DNA from: Saccopteryx bilineata
Lineage: Eukaryota > Chordata > Mammalia > Chiroptera > Emballonuridae
DNA length: 64,000 nt
Reading direction: 5' to 3'
Assembly (NCBI RefSeq): GCF_036850765.1
Contig: NC_089492.1
Span: 169,506,296-169,570,295 of the forward strand
In this document: positions 60,121 to 64,000 of the stretch, one piece after another
How the letters are laid out: each line of letters starts with the position of its first letter
How positions within the stretch are numbered: the first letter of the stretch is position 1
Made by a program: the position numbers and the translations under genes
Notes under the pieces: model-generated
What the model was told of the DNA's origin: nothing
The model's input: the letters and a program-made list of their open reading frames with translations, nothing else
The model's database searches: none

Positions 60121-60129
60121 AAATCATCA

Positions 60130-62314
60130 AAGATGTATCCTAAAAAGCTATTAAATTTATTTCACTTAATTAACAAATATTATAATCCAAACTCAAACTC
60201 ATACAATTTACCTTTTTAAAAATATTTTAACATGCTTAACATTTATATAAAACAAATATAAACTGAACCCACTTTGTTTAATAATCCTTACTGTGAATCT
60301 ATAGTTTTAAGGTAACACACTTACCTATTCTACACTTGAATAGCTGCAACATGAACATAGGTTTCCTTCTCAAAAATTTAGCCAGTAGATTCTCAATTGC
60401 ACCTTTCTAGTTTTGAAAAGCTTCTTCCAAAAACTGGTACCTTAAAACCAAAAGAAACACTATATTTAAAACAAGACATTTATGAGTAAGAGTTTGGAAA
60501 TGAATAACTGCTTTATGGATAAATCTTGAAAGCTTATTCATATGATCAATATTCTATGCTGGCCACACATACCTTTTGTCAGCAGCAACTTTTATCTACC
60601 AATCCCTCCCCATCTGAACAAACCCTAAAAAACTACTATAAGATTATTTTTTGACCCCAAAAATTGCTCATATATTATTACATTAGAATTTTGATTCAGG
60701 ATTACAGATCTCTAAAAGTACAAATGCTGTCCATAAGTTGTAGACATTTTATATCATAAAATATCACATTGTAGAAAATACTTTCAAAAGCAAGAGAACT
60801 ACCCATAATTCCAACATCATAAAATCACTGTTACCACTGTATCATGCAATTTCTAAGTCTTTTATTATGCACCTTTAGAGGCCAGTGTAAAAAAAATTGC
60901 ACTATAACATACGTGCAGTTTTTCACCTTGTCTTTATTTTTACCATCATCACTTAAAATTTTCCATTCTAGATGCTATATATTGTTAAACTTTTTCAAAA
61001 AAATTATAGCAAGTAAAAGTCACTGGCACCAGTTTTATTTCATCAATATGAGTAGTGGATGTTAAGATTTTCTAACATTACAGTAGTGAAAATTAAGACT
61101 TGAAAGTAAAGGCAACAGTTTGTTGGTCACTAGGCAGGCAGAACAATTTTCATTGCTAGTTTTATTTTCTTTGTATAAATTCAGTAAGTTAACAAATATT
61201 TTGAGGCTTCTTCTATATAATTGAGATATATGAATAACAAATGTATTATTGTTCATCTGCTTGTAATAAAGCAGCCCAAATGTAAAATGATAGCACACTG
61301 TAATAAGAGCTATAATGAAGATATACAAAGTCTACAAAAAGAACATAGTGCCTTAGTCTTGTCTCAATGCCAAGGAAAGCATCACAGGAGTCACAACAGC
61401 ATTATCCTATGCTAAATGCACAGGCTTACTGAGGAAATACTAATACTTCAATTTAGGCAAAGAAAGTCATGCAAAGGTCAGAATATGAGACAATAACTAA
61501 TAAAATTCAGAACCAGACTATTAAGGACTGAGGATAACAGTGCTAATCTTTGGATTTTATATTCTAAGTTATGGGAAACCCTTGAAGAATTCTAACCAAG
61601 TTGTAATAATGAGATACACATTCTAGGACAATCATCAGACAAAGATATAAAAGACCTTAAGAAAAAAGGGGAAGACCAGCTGGAACTCTAAGACAGTAGC
61701 TCAGACACTATATAAGAGCATGAGACTGGTGGATATAGCTAAACAAAAAAGCTTGAACAATGGACCCTGTCAGAGAAATCAGCACCTTTGATGGTTTGGG
61801 AGTTCTTATGGCTCCATTTTAAGAAAGGTCCATAATATAACCTAGAAACTGGCTAAGGCAAAGTCAAAAAAAGGTCACTGGAACTGAGGAGTTCAAGGTA
61901 CTGGCAAAGTTATAACTGTCTATGCAGATATCAAAATTATTGATAGCAGGAACTGAGATGAAGAGAAAAACTATGAACATCCAGATGTTTGAGTGTCCAG
62001 GGAAAGTCTGAGTGAAGGTAAATACAGGAGGAGAGGCAATTCACTTGTTACCATAAAGGAGCTTGCTGGTTGGTGGGGAATAGGAGGCAGTTGAAGGATA
62101 AGTATAGGATAATATGGGGATCAGTGTCACAGACAGCTGGCAAGTGAGGCTTTCATTTTGTGCAGCAAGAATTTTTTATTGTAGCAAAATATGTATTAAA
62201 ATTTACCATTTTACAATTTTTAAGAATATTTTTAAAGAAAAAAAACCTGTCTATAGGACATTATAACTTGTATCAAATATTAATTATACAACATAAAAAC
62301 ATGTGGGTATTTTT
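60130..62314. other. AT-rich, no recognised feature
   Basis: More than 2 kb of single-copy-looking sequence. No gene, RNA or mobile-element signature was recognised on either strand, and frames are below 90 codons. Confidence 0.4.
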
Positions 62315-62329
62315 ATTTAAAAGACTTTT

Positions 62330-62506
62330 TTCTTTTTCTTTTTTATTTTAGAGAAAGGGGAAAAGAGAGAGAGGGAGAAGGAAGATAATAGCAGGAAGCA
62401 TAAACTCCCATATGTGCCTTGACCAGGCAAGCCCAGGGTTTTGAATGAGTGTCCTCAGAGTTTCAGGTCGACACTTTCTCTACTGCACCATCACAGGTCA
62501 TGCCTC
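62330..62506 (-). mobile_element. tRNA-derived SINE, type 2
   Basis: Complement of the type 2 SINE: T-rich tail, GAGAGAGAGGGAGAAGGAAG, CCATATGTGCCTTGACCAGG, CAAGCCCAGGGTTTTGAA, TTTCAGGTCGACACTTT, and head complement CACCATCACAGGTCATGCC. Flanking repeat ATTTAAAAGACTTTT (62315-62329) and ATTTAAAAGGCTTTT (62507-62521), one mismatch. Confidence 0.9.
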
Positions 62507-62522
62507 ATTTAAAAGGCTTTTA

Positions 62523-63090
62523 AAAACAAAAACTGACAAAAATACAATCATACTTGGAGACCTCATTACACTGCTGACGGCTCTAGAACAGTCATCCAAA
62601 CAGAGAATCAACAAGATATAGTGGCCCTAAACAAAACACTAGAGCACCTGGATATGATAGACATCTACAGGACATTTCATCCCAAAGTGACTGAGTATAC
62701 ATTTTTCTCCAGTGTACATGGATCATTCTCAAGAATTGACCATATATTGGGCCACAAAAACAACATCAGCAAATTCAGAAAAATCGAAATTGTACCAAGC
62801 ATTTTCTGATCATAAAGCCTTAAAACTAGAATTCAACTGCAAAAAAAGAGAAAAAAAAATCCCACAAAAATGTGGAAACTAAACAACATACTTTTAAAAA
62901 ATGAATGGGTCAAAGAAGAAATAAGTGCAGAGATCAAGAGATATATACAGACAAATGAAAATGACAATATGACAAATCAGAATCTATGGGATGCAGCAAA
63001 AGCAGTGATAAGAGGGAAGTTCATATAACTTCAGGCCTATATGAACAAACAAGAGAGAGCCCAAGTGAACCACTTAACTTCACACCTTAA
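62523..63090 (+). pseudogene. Family A L1 ORF2 fragment, left part (A4)
   Basis: Matches family A ORF2 from within the endonuclease (AAAACAAAAACTGACAAAAA; compare 27470) to CACCTTAA (compare 28035). One frame is open for 62 codons with FSRIDHILGHK. Small deletions break the rest. The right end is interrupted by a family B tail and the frame resumes at 63936. Confidence 0.9.
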
Positions 63091-63935
63091 TGCTCAACAT
63101 CACTATCATTAGAGAAATGCAAATTAAAACCACAATCAGATATCACCTCACACCAACCAGAATGGTGCTCATCAACAAAACAACACAGAATAAGTGCTGG
63201 CGAGGATGTGGAGAAAAGGGAACCCTCCTGCACTGCTGGTGGGAATGCAGACTGGTGCAGCCACTGTAAAAAACAGTATGGAGATTCCTCAAAAATCTGA
63301 AAATCGAACTGCCTTTTGACCCAGCTATCCCACTTTTAGGAATATACACCAAGGACACCATAGAACGGCTCGAAAAGGAGAAATGCACCCACATGTTTGT
63401 GGCACCGTTGTTCACAATAGCGAAGATCTGGAAACAGCCCAAGTGTCCGTCAGAGGACAAGTGAATTAAAAAGCTTTGGTACATATATACTATGGAATAC
63501 TACTCAGCCATAAGAAATGATGACATCGGATCCTTTACAATAACATGGATGGACCATGAGAACATTATACGGAGTGAAATAAGTAAATCAGAAAAAAAAA
63601 ATACTAAGATGAATCCATACATAGAAGGGACATAAAAATGAGACTCAGAGACATGAACAAGAATGTGATGGCAACAGGGGCGGGAGGTTGGGGGAGGGGG
63701 GAGGGTTGAAGAAGGAGAGAGGGGTTAGGGGAGGGGCACAAAGAAAACCAGATAGAAGGTGACAGAAGACAATTTAACTTTGAGGGAGAGGTATACAGCA
63801 CAATCAAATGTCAAAATAATCTAGAGATATTTTCTCTCAACATATGTACCCTGATTTACCAATGTCACTGCATTAAATTTAATAAAAATAAAATAAAATA
63901 AAAACTTCTTTGTATAATCAAAAAAAAAAAAAAAG
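63091..63935 (+). mobile_element. 5'-truncated family B L1 (B3) inside family A fragment
   Basis: Begins TGCTCAACATCACTATCATT within the ORF2 C-terminal region, includes the cysteine motif region (63195-63250), the stop and 3'UTR with a G-rich tract (63675-63740), and an A-tail to 63935. Sequence resembles the copy at 38076-38650. It splits the family A fragment between CACCTTAA and GAACTAG; no target-site duplication is visible and one G seems lost. Confidence 0.9.
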
Positions 63936-64000
63936 AACTAGAAAAAGAAGAACAAAGACAACCCAAAACCAGCTGAAGAAAGGAGATAATAAAAATCAGA
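63936..64000 (+). pseudogene. Family A L1 ORF2 fragment, right part (A4, runs off window)
   Basis: GAACTAGAAAAAGAAGAACA and onward matches 28039-28100 and continues A4. It carries CAGCTGAAG where A2 has CAGCCGAAG, the same CGA-to-TGA change seen in A1. The element continues beyond the window. Confidence 0.9.

Overview
The window is nuclear DNA from a placental mammal, most likely a bat. I infer this from the tRNA-derived SINEs (Gly/Asp-like head TGGCTCAGTGGTAGAGC plus a long GC-rich body; a second type with head TGTGGTGGCGCAGTGGAT), from the abundance of L1, and from a hAT DNA transposon sitting inside an L1. The bat family cannot be fixed from sequence alone. I see no host protein-coding gene and no functional RNA gene. 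The longer open frames are L1 ORFs, hAT transposase pieces, or chance frames in GC-rich or purine-rich repeats.

Layout. 1-12.1 kb: a decayed tandem array of 5S-rRNA-related units (5S-like segments on the minus strand at 4301-4423 and, split in two, at 4898-4968 and 11283-11344). It is interrupted by 6.3 kb of nested transposons: an L1 3' end, remnants of two endogenous retroviruses, a SINE, and an L1 whose ORF2 3' half is joined to a 5'UTR. 12.1-17.8 kb: mostly unrecognised single-copy-like sequence with SINEs, a purine microsatellite, a degenerate ~62-70 bp repeat and an old retroviral pol remnant. 17.8-33.5 kb: a full-length minus-strand L1 (family A) whose 5'UTR was hit by a full-length plus-strand L1 of the same family, making very large inverted repeats. 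The inner copy has a 1275-codon ORF2 broken by one stop codon.

33.5-44.7 kb: an old L1 containing a full-length family B L1 (297-aa ORF1 intact), which in turn contains a 2847-bp Buster-like hAT element with perfect 8-bp target duplications and 14-bp terminal inverted repeats. 44.7-47.4 kb: old SINEs and an endogenous retrovirus 5' end (LTR, tRNA-Lys-type primer site, gag remnant). 47.4-55.2 kb: a third full-length family A L1, older, with a different 5'UTR core. 55.2-62.3 kb: AT-rich sequence with a ~600-bp direct duplication and two SINEs. 62.3-64.0 kb: a SINE and a family A L1 ORF2 fragment split by a family B L1 tail; the family A copy runs off the window.

Most worth checking: the three-level hAT-in-L1-in-L1 nest; the inverted L1-in-L1 nest; stop codons in L1 ORF1 shared between independent copies; ~240-bp monomers in the family A 5'UTR; and the split 5S-like unit. 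All identity statements are by eye; no alignment or database search was run.
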